The position numbers were made by a program, and so were the translations under genes. A stretch of DNA of 64,000 bases, taken from contig OX235262.1 in assembly GCA_944472135.2 (NCBI GenBank), positions 83,116,903 through 83,180,902 of the forward strand. The letters run 5' to 3'. Below, piece after piece: positions 1 to 11,967 of this stretch. Under the pieces are notes generated by a model that ran no database searches, was not told the origin of the DNA, and saw only the letters and a list, made by a program, of their open reading frames with translations. The stretch is from Trichobilharzia regenti. Taxonomy: Eukaryota; Platyhelminthes; Trematoda; Strigeidida; Schistosomatidae. The number at the start of each line of letters is the position of its first letter. The stretch's first letter is position 1.

Positions 1-572
1 CCGAATTTTGTTGATGATTCTGGCTGAGTGACGAAGGTTTCCAGATTGGTTTCAGGTTGATGAATGTGTTTCTCGCCTGCCTTATCGATTCTCGCTCGAT
101 TTGACATCCTCGTCCGTTCCAACTTCCTGTAGTTGAGACAATGCTGCCTAGATAAGTGAATGAAGTATGCTCTTTCAAATACCTCCCGCTGATGGTGACT
201 GGTGCTGGATGTTATTGTTGTTGTTGTTGGTTGGTTATTTCCATAACCTCCGTCTTGTCTATGTTCACCTGGAGTCCTGTCTTCGCCGGCTGCTTCTTCG
301 ACCAGTTTGTTGGTTTTCGCTTGTAAGTCTTCGATTGTGTGTGACATCAAACATAAATCATCCGCGAAATCCAGGTCTTCTAGGTTCTTCACGTTGGTCC
401 AGCGTATTCCTGTCTTCTCGTTTCCCACTTTCTGACGCATAATCCAGTCCATTACAGTTAGGAATATCATTGGTGATAAGAAGCACCCTTGTCTGACTCC
501 TGTGCTTACTCCAAACGCCTCGCTGAGTATTCCGTTGTGGATCACTTGACATATGCCGTTGTCGTACAGCAT
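1..572 (-). mobile_element. RTE-type non-LTR retrotransposon fragment (reverse transcriptase)
   Basis: The minus strand encodes a reverse transcriptase fragment with the STGVRQGC...LSP block near 500-525 and the catalytic FADD motif near 372-383. These are followed by the post-RT region with poly-Thr/Gln (near 220) and an IRQARNTFINLKPIWK stretch. Frames are broken in several places, so it is dead. It is cut off upstream at about 572 by an ATA-rich stretch and runs off the window at base 1. Nearly the same element lies at 31005-31890. Confidence 0.75.
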
Positions 573-1930
573 AATAATAATAATGAAACACATTAAAGAT
601 GACATTTTACCCCGGCCTAAGTGAATACATCCGAGTTACAATGTTAAATGTTAGTACTCATGTTTTATAGGTTTTAAAACTGTCAAATCCATATATTTAT
701 CTATCTGTATATAAACAACAATGCAAACAATTAAAAAAAAGCCTAACCCTAAGCCTAATAATTACCTAGACCTTAATCCTAATTCTAATCACAACTCTAA
801 TCCCAAAGCCCTGTCGACCCATTGTCCAAATAGTACTTTAAAACGCGATCATGATGAAATTCGCACCTCAGTTCGTGCACACATTTCATACTGGCGCTGT
901 AATGACGACAGGTTTTGTAACCCAGTGAGTAAAATATGTTCAAGGCCATTAGTGCATACGCACTCCATGGTGGCTAATCTTTAGGTTGACCAGAATTATA
1001 TACAAAGTGTCAACTTGATAAATTTAAGATTACTTCAGCTTAGGGTGGTGGTGTGATACAGAATGATACATATACATATACATAGTCTTTGAACATTCTA
1101 TTTCATGTTGTTTAATGTAAACCGAAATCACACTTTCAGTGATTGGTTAAACTTTATATAAACTATATGTATATATATGTTTTGTTCACGTAATAAATTT
1201 TGATGATATAAGGGTCTCATTTTGAATTGTTATCTTTAAAAGTTCTATAATATTTGCTTTATGTTAGATATATTTCGAGAATAACCGGATAAAAATGTAG
1301 AGGTTAAATTAAAAATTTGAGGCGACAGAGAGATAAAGAAAATGAATTAACTGTCGATTGTGCGGTGTAAATTACAGCCTTAGATTCCACGGAGTAATAC
1401 GACTATTATTATTATTATTATTCCTAACAGAGTATGCCATTTAGAAAAACGTAGTGGTAGAACAAAAAACTGTGCGCTACTGTCATTCAAAGATTCAAAA
1501 TATCTTATGCAATATCAGACTACTTAAACTGATGCTGTGCATAATAAAAGTTTCTTTGAAATTTAACAGATTTAATGCACAAAGACAAAAACTGGTAATA
1601 ATTTTGAAATCGACTATAATTAAAAGCATACAATGATTATTTAAAAGATTTATTAAGATACCTCACACCACTTTCAACTTACGTTCAGAATTTTCCTTTC
1701 CTTTTTCTTAATGAATGGATTAGAAATATAATTTTACGTTAGATAGTTTAATTTGGAGAATATACAAGTAATTGCATAAATAAAATACTGAAGAAAACAA
1801 CATTACTAAGAAAGAGTCGAGTATGATTTGAATTATTAGTTGGAGGAAATATTTAGAAGAGTTGGGTTCAACTGTGGTAGTGTACTCTCAGTTAACATTT
1901 TACATAAGAACAACAACCTTTAATACATGT
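573..1930. other. AT-rich stretch without a gene
   Basis: No coding or RNA signal seen. It holds a C-T-A-A-rich patch at about 739-805 that resembles decayed CCTAA-type (telomere-like) repeats, and a short ATT microsatellite near 1403-1421. Confidence 0.5.
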
Positions 1931-1932
1931 GT

Positions 1933-3019
1933 AAAACTTAGGCACTGTGATTGTAAGTAATTTCATATTAGTTTGTATATTAGCTGTATCACACAGTGAG
2001 ACAGTATTATTATTTACTGGATGACAAGGTTTCAAACAAAATTTATTCATTGTCAATAATCATCTCATCAATTATAATCACAAAACTTCGAAACTTAAGT
2101 TTCATAATTTTCTTTGTTCTCTCCTGTTTGTCGTCGTATGGGTAGTGGAATTTTCCAGGTATCTGGGACAGGTATTGAATCATTCCTATTAAACGTGTTT
2201 GCAGCTGATTCGATAAACAAAGCTTCTGTTATCAATCTCTCCCTCCACCCTGGTGTTACATTAGATTTTAAAACTGTCATCCCATCCCATCTTATTGTAT
2301 GGTTGTGTGTAATTGCGTGTAGTGATTGATATAGCTGAACTATTCTCTAGATTTCTTATCTTTTTCCAGTCACCTAATCTAGCTTTTCTTAGGTTTTTAT
2401 GTTCAGCTAGTCTGACTGCCCCTGTTCGACTAGTTTGACAAATGTATTTGACCTGACAATCATTGCAGGGTAATAGACAAACTCAATCGTTTTGTTTCAA
2501 AGGCTCCACAGGATCCAACCTTTCACCGACAAAGCTTGTTTCTGATTGAGTTTGTGGATGGTTTGAATGCCAGCCAGTTTTATTTCTGCTTTGTTAGGAA
2601 TTCTGCGTAAGGTTTTCGAGGTTCCTTCTTTGTATGGAATTACTACTGTTGATTTAGCTTCCTTATTGTTGGTGTTATCATCGCCTTTCGCATGTTTGAC
2701 ATGTGTGTCGTCGTTAATATTACCATTATTATTACTATTATGATGATTATCACTACTATTATTATCGTCATCATCGAATCAACCGCAAATACGTGTAATG
2801 AGAATGATTTCACGCCTGTCCACCCAAATATCTGGAAAATTCTACTACCCTTAGGACGACAAATAGTAGAAAACAAAGAAAACTTTAAAACTCAAGCCTC
2901 AAAGTCGAGTGATTACAATTGATATGATTATGAACAATAAATGTTGTTCGAAACCTTGTCATCCAGTAAATAATAATACTGTTTCACTGTGTGATACATT
3001 TAATAAACAAACTAATATG
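1933..3019 (-). mobile_element. Penelope-like element fragment with inverted arms (PLE copy 1)
   Basis: The minus-strand core (about 2650 down to 2290) encodes a decayed PLE C-terminal GIY-YIG endonuclease, recognisable by CNDC...YICQTSR..AVRLAEHKN. The left arm (1964-2214) contains the ORF end and 3' flank. The right arm (2773-3019) is an inverted copy of the same sequence, including the NTCN..D..P...WKILLPL stretch. PLEs move by target-primed reverse transcription and often carry such inverted end copies. An ATT/ATC-rich microsatellite sits at the inner edge of the right arm. Confidence 0.75.
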
Positions 3020-3575
3020 TAGGGACAAAGTTTTTCCATGTTTCCATTTTCAAACCTAATAGTGTTTAAAATTTCTAATCGTGGTTTTACACGACTTCTG
3101 GAGTAAATTAATACTGTACGGTCTTATTACTACAAGTTTTAGTAAGTAGCGAAATGTATTCACTTTGATTGTTCATTTGGATAGTTTCGAAATATTATAG
3201 ATTATGATAATTTCAGGTCACACATGGCATTTCTTATTGTGGAAATTCTGATTCTACTTCTTCTGTTATGAAGTGTTGTTTTGGAAACCTTACACGTATT
3301 TTTAGCGATGGAATAAGGCAAGAGAGCACATCTTTAGTTTTCGGCTTCTTATAAACTATTTAGGCACCCTTAAGGTACCTTATGAACCAGCTAATCAGCT
3401 TAACAATAATGGCTAACCTACAATTTAGATTTCAGTTTATAAATCGTGTTAATTAACAATATATACAGTTTGGCTTAAGATGTATACTGAAACTTAGTTA
3501 CGAACGCAGAAGTCCTTGATACTGCTGCTACTATAAAAGTAAAATTATAAGCTTGTACTACCTTAGTTACTTTAC

Positions 3576-3587
3576 GCGTATACACTG
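3576..3587 (-). CDS. Possible 12-nt micro-exon (V-Y-T)
   Basis: Acceptor gctcggaattacag and donor gtaaagtaac flank 12 nt, open in phase 1 as Val-Tyr-Thr. The pyrimidine tract is moderate and the donor is not the usual GTAAGT. Confidence 0.25.
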
Positions 3588-3739
3588 CTGTAATTCCGAG
3601 CATATGGGATAAAGCCGTCGCATGTATACGACGTTAACAATGCAAAACATATCATGTGATCGGCAGATAATCAGAATTTGATTTTAGAGACAGGAAAATG
3701 GGTTCACAGAATAATGTCAGATATTCTGAATAGTAGTAG

Positions 3740-3925
3740 GTGTGTTTCAGTGATGGAGTACTCGCTAGCTACGCTCAAGGTCAGAATGCGATTCTCATCC
3801 AAGGCACTCCAAAATCACGCCTATTTCACTTGCCGATACTAAGCTGAGAAAGAGGGAAGGTTAGGGGGAAAAATAATACCACCCCTACTGAAACCATAAA
3901 GTTTGAAGCCCTGGGATTCACTCAG
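3740..3925 (+). repeat. Degenerate tRNA-derived repeat
   Basis: The order matches the better copies at 44910 and 63205: a tRNA-like head, then a 'gagagggaaggtt' block, a short A-rich block, 'ctactgaaac' and a 'ttgaagccct' end. The head has lost clear box A and box B. Confidence 0.4.
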
Positions 3926-4244
3926 AACACAATGAATAAAAATAACTGTACCTGGTTACTAAGATTCAGCCTGAATTCATACTTTAAGATACTTGATTTT
4001 AGAAACTGTATTTCACATGGCTACTTTTGTGTAAATTTATTAGTATTTTCAAAGTGTTATATTAAGTTGAACGTTCTTACGACCTATTCTGTACTTAATC
4101 ACAGAAGTTTAAGTCCGATAATTGTAGATAAGGTCAGATGTTGTCCGATAGTTTTTATGAAAAAACCATCAATTAAGCGTACACCGTTTACGTGCATTCC
4201 AGATAATCTGATTTATTTTCAGTTATTTCCTTAATTTTTTTATT

Positions 4245-4482
4245 CCTTTACGTTTTCAGTGGGACATGGGGTTTCAAGCTAGAGCTTTGAAGCTTCGATA
4301 GCAGTGGCATTTATTTTTACGTGATGGAGTTGATAACTTCATGCCTAACCTTCACTCTTTACCAGTCTCATTACTGGCTTAGCGAGGTGAAGGGGTGTGC
4401 CAGCTAGCGGTCGAACCCCAAACTACCTGTGTTGTTGGTGAGCATTCTGCCGCTGTGCCAACAACGCACACCACTTCTTTAA
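4245..4482 (-). repeat. tRNA-derived SINE-like repeat
   Basis: Minus strand: a tRNA-like head (ggcacagcggcagaatgctc, then ggttcgacc) followed by a conserved tail with 'taaaaataaa' and 'gaaacctcaaag'-type blocks. Same family as 6472-6693, 18785-19015, 44910-45150 and 63205-63430. Anticodon-arm pairing is lost, so it is not a working tRNA gene. Confidence 0.65.
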
Positions 4483-4522
4483 TAGTGTTATCTATTTCAT
4501 ATTTAAAAAGTTGTATGCTTAC

Positions 4523-4528
4523 TTGCAT
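4523..4528 (-). CDS. Possible 6-nt micro-exon
   Basis: Six bases (ATGCAA) between acceptor accctccaaagtag and donor gtaagcatac; phase 1 gives one full codon (Ala). It fits the length rule, but so short a segment could easily arise by chance. Confidence 0.18.
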
Positions 4529-4789
4529 CTACTTTGGAGGGTTTGCGGGTTATACCTGTGGATAAGAAAAATTCAGCATTTGCAATTGAATAAAATCAAA
4601 AATTGAATCATATGAACAGTGATTTTAAAATTTCACAGCAACTATTTTTACCGATTGGCATGAGACAAATAACCACTGAAAGCCTGGAAGTAATTCAATT
4701 TTTATTATTTAGTCAATTTCTGTGAAAAATAAAGTTAAAAGCCATCTGTTCTCTACACAAACATTTTGTCCTTGCAAATGTAACATGCA

Positions 4790-5560
4790 AATATTATTAT
4801 TATTGCATCCTTTAGTTCCTAGGGGAACATAGGGCTTCAGCTGCGCACCTCCATTGCCTTCTGTTTTCTGACAACTTTTTCACCCCGCTCCAGGTCTGTC
4901 CACATGCTTTCACCTCCTCCTCGCATGACCTCCTCCAAGTCATCCTTGGACGACCAACTCGTCGCTTCCCTTTCGGGTTCCACTCGAGAGCTTGTCTGGT
5001 GATGTCACTTGATGGTTTCCTCACAGTATGGCCGATCCATCTCCATTTCTTCTTGCCTATTTGTTTCACAATCGGTTCCTACTGTGTTGGTTTTCTCCCA
5101 GAGATCTCTGTTGCTGATCTTTTCTGGCCATCTGATCTTAAGTATTAAGCGAAGACAACTGTTGGTGAAGATCTGAAGTTTGTCTGAGATGCTCTTTATG
5201 ACACGCTAGCCAAGTCTCTGATCCGTATTGTAAGTAGCACTGACTTCACATTGGAGTTGAAAATCCGGATGTTATTTTTAATACTGAGTGCTGTTGACCT
5301 CCACACAGATTTGAGAGTAATGAAAGCCTGTCTTGCTTTTCCGATTCTGGCTTTGATATCCTCGTCAGTTCCATCCACCTGTAGTTGAGACGATGCTTCA
5401 CAGGTAGGTGAAGGAGGTTGTTTCTTTCAGGTTCCTCCCATTTATGCTGATTGTTGTCTGTTGTTGTTGTTGATGTTGGCTAGGAATCTTCATCACCTCT
5501 GTTTTATCTATCTTCACTTATTATTAATGCTCACTAATAATATCCTCAGAAAGGGGATAA
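4790..5560 (-). mobile_element. RTE-type retrotransposon 3' portion
   Basis: The minus strand encodes the RTE ORF2 C-terminus: GTDEDIKARIGKARQAF with NSNVKSVLL (5378-5196), then KQIGKKKWRWIGHTVRKP (5069-4812) ending in EALCSPRN. There is a frameshift near 5200. The AATAATAAT tail at about 4790-4800 is the element 3' end; the 5' end is truncated. It lies in an intron region of the micro-exon gene, in the same strand sense. Confidence 0.85.
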
Positions 5561-6109
5561 GCCAAATCGTTTTATCAGATTCTGTATGAACATCATTATG
5601 AATACACAATCAAAAATCTTACTAGCTACACAGTAGCGTGGAGGTGAAGTTATTTTTTCTCAATTCATTTCGTTTACAAGGTGCATTCATCAGTGACTTG
5701 ATTGTAAACAGTCAACATGAAATTGTACACTGCTACACTCCACAGATTTCTATATTCTTAGTGGTGAATCGGCTCTTTTCGAATTTTCCAGTTGTTTGTC
5801 TCAGGTTCCCAGAAGTTCCAAATCAAATATATTTAGATCACAATAACTTATTTCAGAAGAAAGCTATCTAAATTTATAATAGTTAATGAGTATCAGGCAT
5901 ACGAAATGTTGTAGTTAATTTTCACAATTCTAATGCGTTCACATCACATATGGAATAATGATTAAGACTAAGTTACTAATGTACAACTTGTAGCTTTCTT
6001 TCTATGTTATCCTAATACTCTTTTGATTACAGAATGTTTAGGAATATTTAACTTTTATCATAGTAACTTGTTAAATAAGTGACGACTCATTTTTAAAAGT
6101 TTTACTTAC

Positions 6110-6136
6110 GTGAACTTCTACCGACAATCTTGTAAG
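6110..6136 (-). CDS. Micro-exon, 27 nt (YKIVGRSS)
   Basis: Acceptor aaattaaatttcttcag and donor gtaagtaaaact flank 27 nt. Phase 1 reads YKIVGRSS. The 42+27 pairing with the exon at 7631 mirrors 37350/37151, which supports both calls. It is the last confident exon in the direction of transcription; no stop codon has been reached. Confidence 0.7.
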
Positions 6137-6471
6137 CTGAAGAAATTTAATTTGTATCATTAGTTTAAAACTGGCCCAAAATATGTTCAATATCTTAAAG
6201 CGATGAACTTGTATTCATCATTTAAATACTACAATATTAACGTTAAAATTGTAAGTATGAAGGAAGATTTAATCTGAAAAAACGCACCAACACTTGTTTA
6301 GTCATTCAGTTTGATAATATGCATAGGAGTGCTTGCCTTTTATCCTAAAGCGCAAAATTTTTGCTGCATCCGTCTTTGTTCGATTCAGAATTATATAAGC
6401 GTTGAAAGTTCTAGTCGACTTTATGGTAGAGACGTATACAATTAACTGTTTCATTCTTCTATATTATTGTT

Positions 6472-6693
6472 TTTTTCCTTCACGTTCCCTTCACGTTCAA
6501 GCTAGGGGCTTGAAGTTTCTGTAGCAGTGTTTATTTTTACAGGATGGGGTTGCTAGCCTCATGCCTAACCTTTCCTCTTTACCAGCATTATTTCTGGCGT
6601 AGAGAGGTAAAGGAGTGCGTCATTGGCCGGGGATCGAATCCCAGACCATGTGTATGGTCGGCAAGTGTCCTAACTGCTGTGCCACTGACGCAC
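6472..6693 (-). repeat. tRNA-derived SINE-like repeat
   Basis: Minus strand: head ggcacagcagttaggacac with box B gggattcgatcc, then the family tail (tgaggctagcaaccccatcc, taaaaataaacac). Very similar to the copy at 18785. Confidence 0.65.
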
Positions 6694-6869
6694 TTCTATA
6701 TTATTATCTTTGCATATTTGAAACAGCTAAACACTGATGGCAAAATATTGCTCATGATAATTGATAAAGTGACCACACAACTTTCAAACGTCACTTCATT
6801 TGTTGTTTACTTATCTTCTAAAACATTTCATTAAAACCTACTTATATTATTATTTTTTTTATTATGGCT

Positions 6870-7026
6870 TGATTCCACACAGTATTTCAGGTACAACTAT
6901 GAAACTTTCAGCATGTGATATCGATAGCCAAATTTAGCAGGCTGACCAGTGATATCAGGTGTCCAGGAACGAACCCTGGACTATGTGCATGGTCGGTGGG
7001 CGTCCTAACTGCTATGCCACCGAATC
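6870..7026 (-). repeat. tRNA-derived repeat, second tail type
   Basis: Minus strand: head ggcatagcagttaggacgcc with box B ggttcgttcc, then a tail mentioning 'tatcgatatcacatgctgaa' and ending 'gtgtggaatcaagcc'. The same tail follows the tRNA-like head at 47005-47190, so it is a separate subfamily sharing the tRNA-like head. Confidence 0.6.
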
Positions 7027-7630
7027 AAATAATTACGTACATAAAATCTTAACATAACTGGAAGAATTCTTAATATGCTATCATATTCAGAAAGGATTGC
7101 AAGGATTTTTGCAGATGTTAAATTAGAGCAGGACTTAAAATCATTAACCTGTTCAAATGATGAGATTTAAACAAGAATAACAATGGGAAGTGAAGGTATT
7201 CAGGTCAAAGTTACTCATATGCTGACATTAAAAACGATATTAGACAAAAACTAATCTAAATTTTAACTTGATATACTGGTTGATATGAGTAGAGTTCAAT
7301 TACTCATATTAAGCAATAGGCCCAATTTATTGCCTTTAATCTCATAGTTTCTTTTCCAGTTTGCATAGGTTTTTCTACCGCAGACTATTATTTGTACATG
7401 TGTGAACTGTCTAATAACAGAATAATATATCCGCGGTTAGTTGCTTTAGTTGGACTACAAATTATTAGGTATTAAAAATATTAGTACTATTTTAAATTTT
7501 TCTGGTAATCTATCTTAATTGCTAATTAGCAGAAATCACTTATTAACTTATCATTTAAACTCTTATTTAAGGATAAATATAGAAATTACATAAATCTGAA
7601 ATAAATGGATCATCATCTGTGTTTACTTAC

Positions 7631-7672
7631 CGCGTTTTACAATCACAGGGTCTGTCTCATAATCTGCCCATA
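7631..7672 (-). CDS. Micro-exon, 42 nt, acidic segment ending in K-R
   Basis: Acceptor cttcttttctcttccag is one of the best pyrimidine tracts in the window; donor gtaagtaaac. Only phase 1 is open (WADYETDPVIVKR). Apparent paralogue of the exon at 37350. It lies 29.5 kb from the previous confident exon, so it may belong to the same long gene or to a neighbouring paralogous one. Confidence 0.8.
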
Positions 7673-8269
7673 CTGGAAGAGAAAAGAAGTAGAAGGTTAG
7701 AGATTAAGTACAATTTTCAAGTGTCTACGCATTGAGGATGCATATTTTCAAAAGTCTGTCAGGAAGTGAATCTTAGAAAACCAAGTCCAACAGTTCGAAC
7801 AAAAAATTCCGATGGAAACTCTTCCAGAGTCTTCAGTGTCATAAAATGATATGCCCCCTCACTCAACAGTTAACAGTTCGTCTTCAGGTACTGGTTTATA
7901 TAGATTCAGCTGATTTCAGGATAGGTATCCACATTAACCGCAGTACATTGGTAACTGAGAGGAATTGGAATTCATGGACAATTAGATTCTGACTCTTGTA
8001 ATTCCAACATTATGAGTTAGACCCTAAATAAGATCAATGGTCTGCGCTGCAGAAGAATTCCAAGGTAGGTAGAAGCAGTTACACACCACTTTCAATTTCC
8101 TAGCAATTCATTCTCTTGAGCAGACTCAACTAAATTTGTTGGTGCATAACAATCGAAATTGGGAAATGCGTATGATCGGATATTAAATCAGGTATATCTG
8201 TATCCTAATGAGTTGATACTTGTTTAATATAATAAGTCCTTGGATTTGAATTTGCAAAGCTAATTTGGT

Positions 8270-9440
8270 CATATTGGTTTGTTTATTAAATGTATCACAA
8301 AGTGAAACAGTATTATTATTTACTGGATGACGTTTCGAACAAACTTTATTGCTCATAATCATCTCATCGATTGTAATCACACGACTTCAAAATTTGAGTT
8401 CTATAGTTTTCTTTATTCTCTCCTATTTGTCGAAGGGGTAGCAGAATTTCCCACATGTCTGAGTGGACAGGTGTTGAATCACTCTTATTGCACTTATTTG
8501 CATTTGATATGATGATGATGCTGATGATAGTATTAGCAGTGATAATCATAATAATAGTAATAATAATGGTAATATTAACGACGACACACGTGTCAAACAT
8601 GCACAAGGCGATGATAACACCAACAATAAGGAAGCTAAATCAACAGTAGTATTTCCATACAAAGAAGGAACCTCGAAAACCTTACGCAGAATTTTTAACA
8701 AGGCAGGAATAAAAGTGACCGACATTCAAACCAACCACAAACTCAATTAGAAACAACCTTTGTTGGCTAAAGGATCCTGTGGAGCCTTTGAAACAAAACG
8801 ATTGAGTTTGTCTATTACCCTGCAATGATTGTCAGGTCAAATACATTGTTCAAACTAGTCGAACAGGGGCAGTCAGACTAGCTGAGCATGAAAACCTATC
8901 AACATCTATATTATAGGTTTCCAGACTGTAGGTGTGACGAACTTCCTGGAATAATTTTAGCGCCAAGTCAGACTGATTCATTAGAGATTAATGTAAATAA
9001 TTTATAATGAACACTTATATTAGTTGACCCGAATAAGAATAGAAATTTAAAGAATAGTGCAGCCATAGCACCCACTACATGCAATTACACACAACCACAC
9101 CAATAGGGTGCATGGAATAAGATGACGGTTTTAAAATCTGATGTCACAGGGTGGAGGAAGAGATTGATAACAGAAGCTTTGCAAATACATGTATTAAGAA
9201 TGATTCAACACCTGTCCAGTAGGACATGTAGGAAATTCTGCTACCCCTAAGATGAATAGGAGAGAACAAAGAAAACTATAGAACTCAAGTTTCGAAGCCG
9301 CGTGATTTTAACTGATAAGATGATAATGGGCAATAAATTTTGTTCTAATCGGCATCTAGTGAATAATACTTTTTACTGTGTGATACATCTGACAAACAAA
9401 CTAATATGGAATTACTTACAACCACAGTGCCCAAGTTTTA
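8270..9440 (+). mobile_element. Penelope-like element fragment with inverted arms (PLE copy 2)
   Basis: The plus-strand core (about 8580-9170) encodes a decayed PLE tail: STVVFPYKEGTSKTLRRIF, then a VKYI..QTSRTGAVRLAEH-like GIY-YIG block with stops and frameshifts, then the C-terminal EW-rich part. The left arm 8270-8510 is an inverted copy of the right end 9177-9405. The right end continues to an 'acagtgcccaagtttta' terminus that also begins copy 1 in reverse. An ATG/ATA microsatellite marks the inner edge of the left arm. Confidence 0.75.
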
Positions 9441-10307
9441 TAAATATACTAATTTGATCAGTAAAATTCTGTTGACGCCATCACTTTAAGAAACATTTAT
9501 GTGGCAATAATTAGCAGACGTGAAACAGTATGACATAATCTAGGATAAATCACGCTCAACCACACATTTATTTTTTAAAGAGTTGGGTCTAATAACCTTC
9601 CTTTCTCATAATGTAGAGGACTCAGACTTTCGCTGACTATTTCAGTTCTTGTTTTACACTCCACCGAAGATCTTTATACTCACAGTGAAAAAATATCAGA
9701 TGTAAGTAATCCGTTGTTTTAAAGAAGCTTCAATCACCGACCACCTTCACCCAAAAATGTTTAAAAATTTAAGTTTTGTGAGCATTTTACTATTAGACTG
9801 TGAACAATTACTTACTGTCAGTATATAAAACTTCAGAGTCACAGCAATGAATAAGGACAGCGAGACCCAATATCTTTAGAGAAAAAAATATTCCATTAAA
9901 AAGTATCATAGCTTATTACTTACCAAGAGCTTAATCATTGCCAAATGATTAACAGTTAGTTATTCTGATTAAAAAAATAATCCCAACATATTTATATGCA
10001 ACAAAGGCTATCGACATTTCACACGGTGTATTGACTGTCCAATTACAAGGGAATTTCAAAGATTACTTTTTCTCACCTTAAAGCTATAAAACCTTGTTGC
10101 ATACTAACACCTTTTTGTCTTTACGGAGCTAACCACTAATCTCTGTTACCTAAGTTAATTTTCACCTGAAAAAAGGAATATATTCATATGCACTCTATTA
10201 GGGAAGAGAATGACTATTAGTGCTGGGTCTTAAATTCTGCCTTGCAAAATGTATTTTGCCTCCAGGACAAAATCATTTAGCCTAGATAGACTTAAAGTAA
10301 TCCGGAG

Positions 10308-10445
10308 ATTTTGGACATGACTGTTTTTAAATATTCAAGTGCTGGTTTGTAGGGATTTGATTGGTTACAGGATTTCATCATGAGCTGACATTGGTAAGAG
10401 AACCATTTGAAAACCTAGGAGTACTGGACAGCGACTTACCGTATT
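10308..10445 (-). repeat. SM-alpha-like repeat, 3' part
   Basis: The minus strand matches the family end (cagtactcctaggttttc ... gtcagctcatgatgaaatcc ... acaaaccagcac). The ribozyme-like part is cut off at about 10435, where a plus-strand copy begins, giving a head-to-head arrangement. Confidence 0.65.
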
Positions 10446-10775
10446 TAGTTAGGTAGTTACCTGGGGTTCCAGTGAGAAGTTGTGACCAGTAGAGTGCAGC
10501 AGGTCGAGTATGAGGACAAATATTCGCCGAAGATATTGGCTAGGGGTCAAGCTATGTCGTGAATTGGCAGAAGTTAGAATTCATGGACTGGCCATTGGAT
10601 CGGGTCCCAATGGCTTAATGGTCTACGAGCTCACCTAGTAACCAGGAGGTCCTGGGTTCGAACCGTGGTGGTGGGTGCGTACTGATGAAAAGTCCAAAAC
10701 TAGGACGAGACAGCTGTCCAGTACTCCCAGGTGGTTTTCCAATAGTTCTCTAACCAATGTCAGCTCATGATGGAA
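10446..10775 (+). repeat. SM-alpha-like tRNA/hammerhead repeat, near full length
   Basis: Order of parts: a 5' leader (tggggttccagtgagaag), a tRNA-like segment at about 10600-10670 with box A tggcttaatggtctacgagc and box B gggttcgaacc, a hammerhead-like segment at 10678-10726, and a 3' part ending gtcagctcatgatgg. In the ribozyme part stem II (GTCC/GGAC) is intact, but C3 of the core is A and GAAA reads GAGA, so self-cleavage is not expected. Known: schistosome SM-alpha elements are tRNA-like SINEs with hammerhead ribozymes. Confidence 0.75.
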
Positions 10776-10789
10776 TCCTGTTTTGAAAT

Positions 10790-10945
10790 ATAAGTATAAA
10801 ACTTGGGCACTGTGGTAGAGTATAATTCCATCATAGATAAGATTTTATTCTGATAAATCGCACAGTGTTTACAGTTATATGAACTGATATATAACTGTAA
10901 ACACTGTGCGATTTATCAGAATAAAATCTTATCTATGATGTTTTG
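10790..10945. repeat. Perfect 52-bp inverted repeat with 8-nt spacer (PLE terminus)
   Basis: Bases 10829-10880 are the exact reverse complement of 10889-10940; the spacer gaactgat is at 10881-10888. The left flank (aaacttgggcactgtggtag) matches the terminus of the PLE at 59130 and of copies 1 and 2. Inferred: a solo fused pair of PLE ends. Confidence 0.9.
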
Positions 10946-11652
10946 AAATAGTTTAGCAAACTTTTCATACTTATGTCATGAACACTATCAAAATCACACT
11001 AAATAAAAGTAAGTATATTCTAAGAAGAAGTCAAATTCGTTAGCACGTCTTGCAAAGAAAACTTTTAAGCGACTTAATGTCACTTTTATTGTTTATTCAA
11101 AGTAGCTCTTAGACAAGATACTTGTGCCCTTGAGTTACAAAAACTCTTGCTAACAACTATTTCAGTTAGCATGTGTTGCTCTAATATCTGTCAGTAATTT
11201 TTTTATTCAAACTGGCTGCATAGGAAATAAGTTACACCAAAGATTGAGTAACTGACACACTTTCAATTACAAAATTATCATCTTTCTGGATTTCTTCATA
11301 AAAATAATCCACAGTTACTGCGAATAAGACACCTTAATGAGAACTTCTTCTTAATGTAGTTAAACAACATGGATACTTCAGTTTTATTAGTTGTATGTGC
11401 ACGAATTGTGCATTTCAGGAGTAAAGTAATTTCACTGGCATAATGTTTTTCTCACTCAAAAGCAACACACTTTCGGTTTAAGAAACCATGAAAGTCAATT
11501 AAGTTATTTACATTGAGAACTAGGTAAACTCCATAGTAGATGACTGTCAACTGTAACTCTGATCATTCAGAAATAAAACAAAATGAACCTATGAACTAGA
11601 ATTTCTTACAAACTAAATTGCTTTCAAACTAAAGAGAAAGTAATTTTCTCAC

Positions 11653-11673
11653 CAATGCCAAACATCCTGCGTG
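11653..11673 (-). CDS. Possible 21-nt micro-exon (RRMFGI)
   Basis: Acceptor attgtttctctcctgag and donor gtgagaaaat flank 21 nt, open in phase 1 (RRMFGI). Length and phase fit the series and would place it between the exons at 37151 and 7631. There is no paralogue to support it. Confidence 0.35.
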
Positions 11674-11967
11674 CTCAGGAGAGAAACAATATTTTTTTGA
11701 TTGAGCGCTTCGTGTAAGGGGTTGAAATAAAACTAGTTGCATCTTATGTAGATGGATACTTTGATTCGCTTCTTCAGCGAATGAAATGAAATGTATATGG
11801 TTAACGTGGGGTTTATTCAATTTTTAATCTAGTTTCCAGTTTTATTTAGGTGATTTTTGACTAAGTAAACTAGTACTGTTATTTTATAGCAAATAGAAAT
11901 ACAGTAGGACATTTTAATTATATATATCCTGTCAGTAATATGAAAGTGCTTTCTTCAAATTGCCTCA

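Noticed and set aside
9919..9930. Splice-like pair giving a 6-nt segment (CTCTTG)
   Set aside because: Length and phase fit, but the acceptor lacks a pyrimidine tract and there is no paralogue; too short to trust.
10069..10090. Seven-nt segment between an AG and GTGAG on the minus strand
   Set aside because: Not a multiple of three and frame-breaking in this gene.
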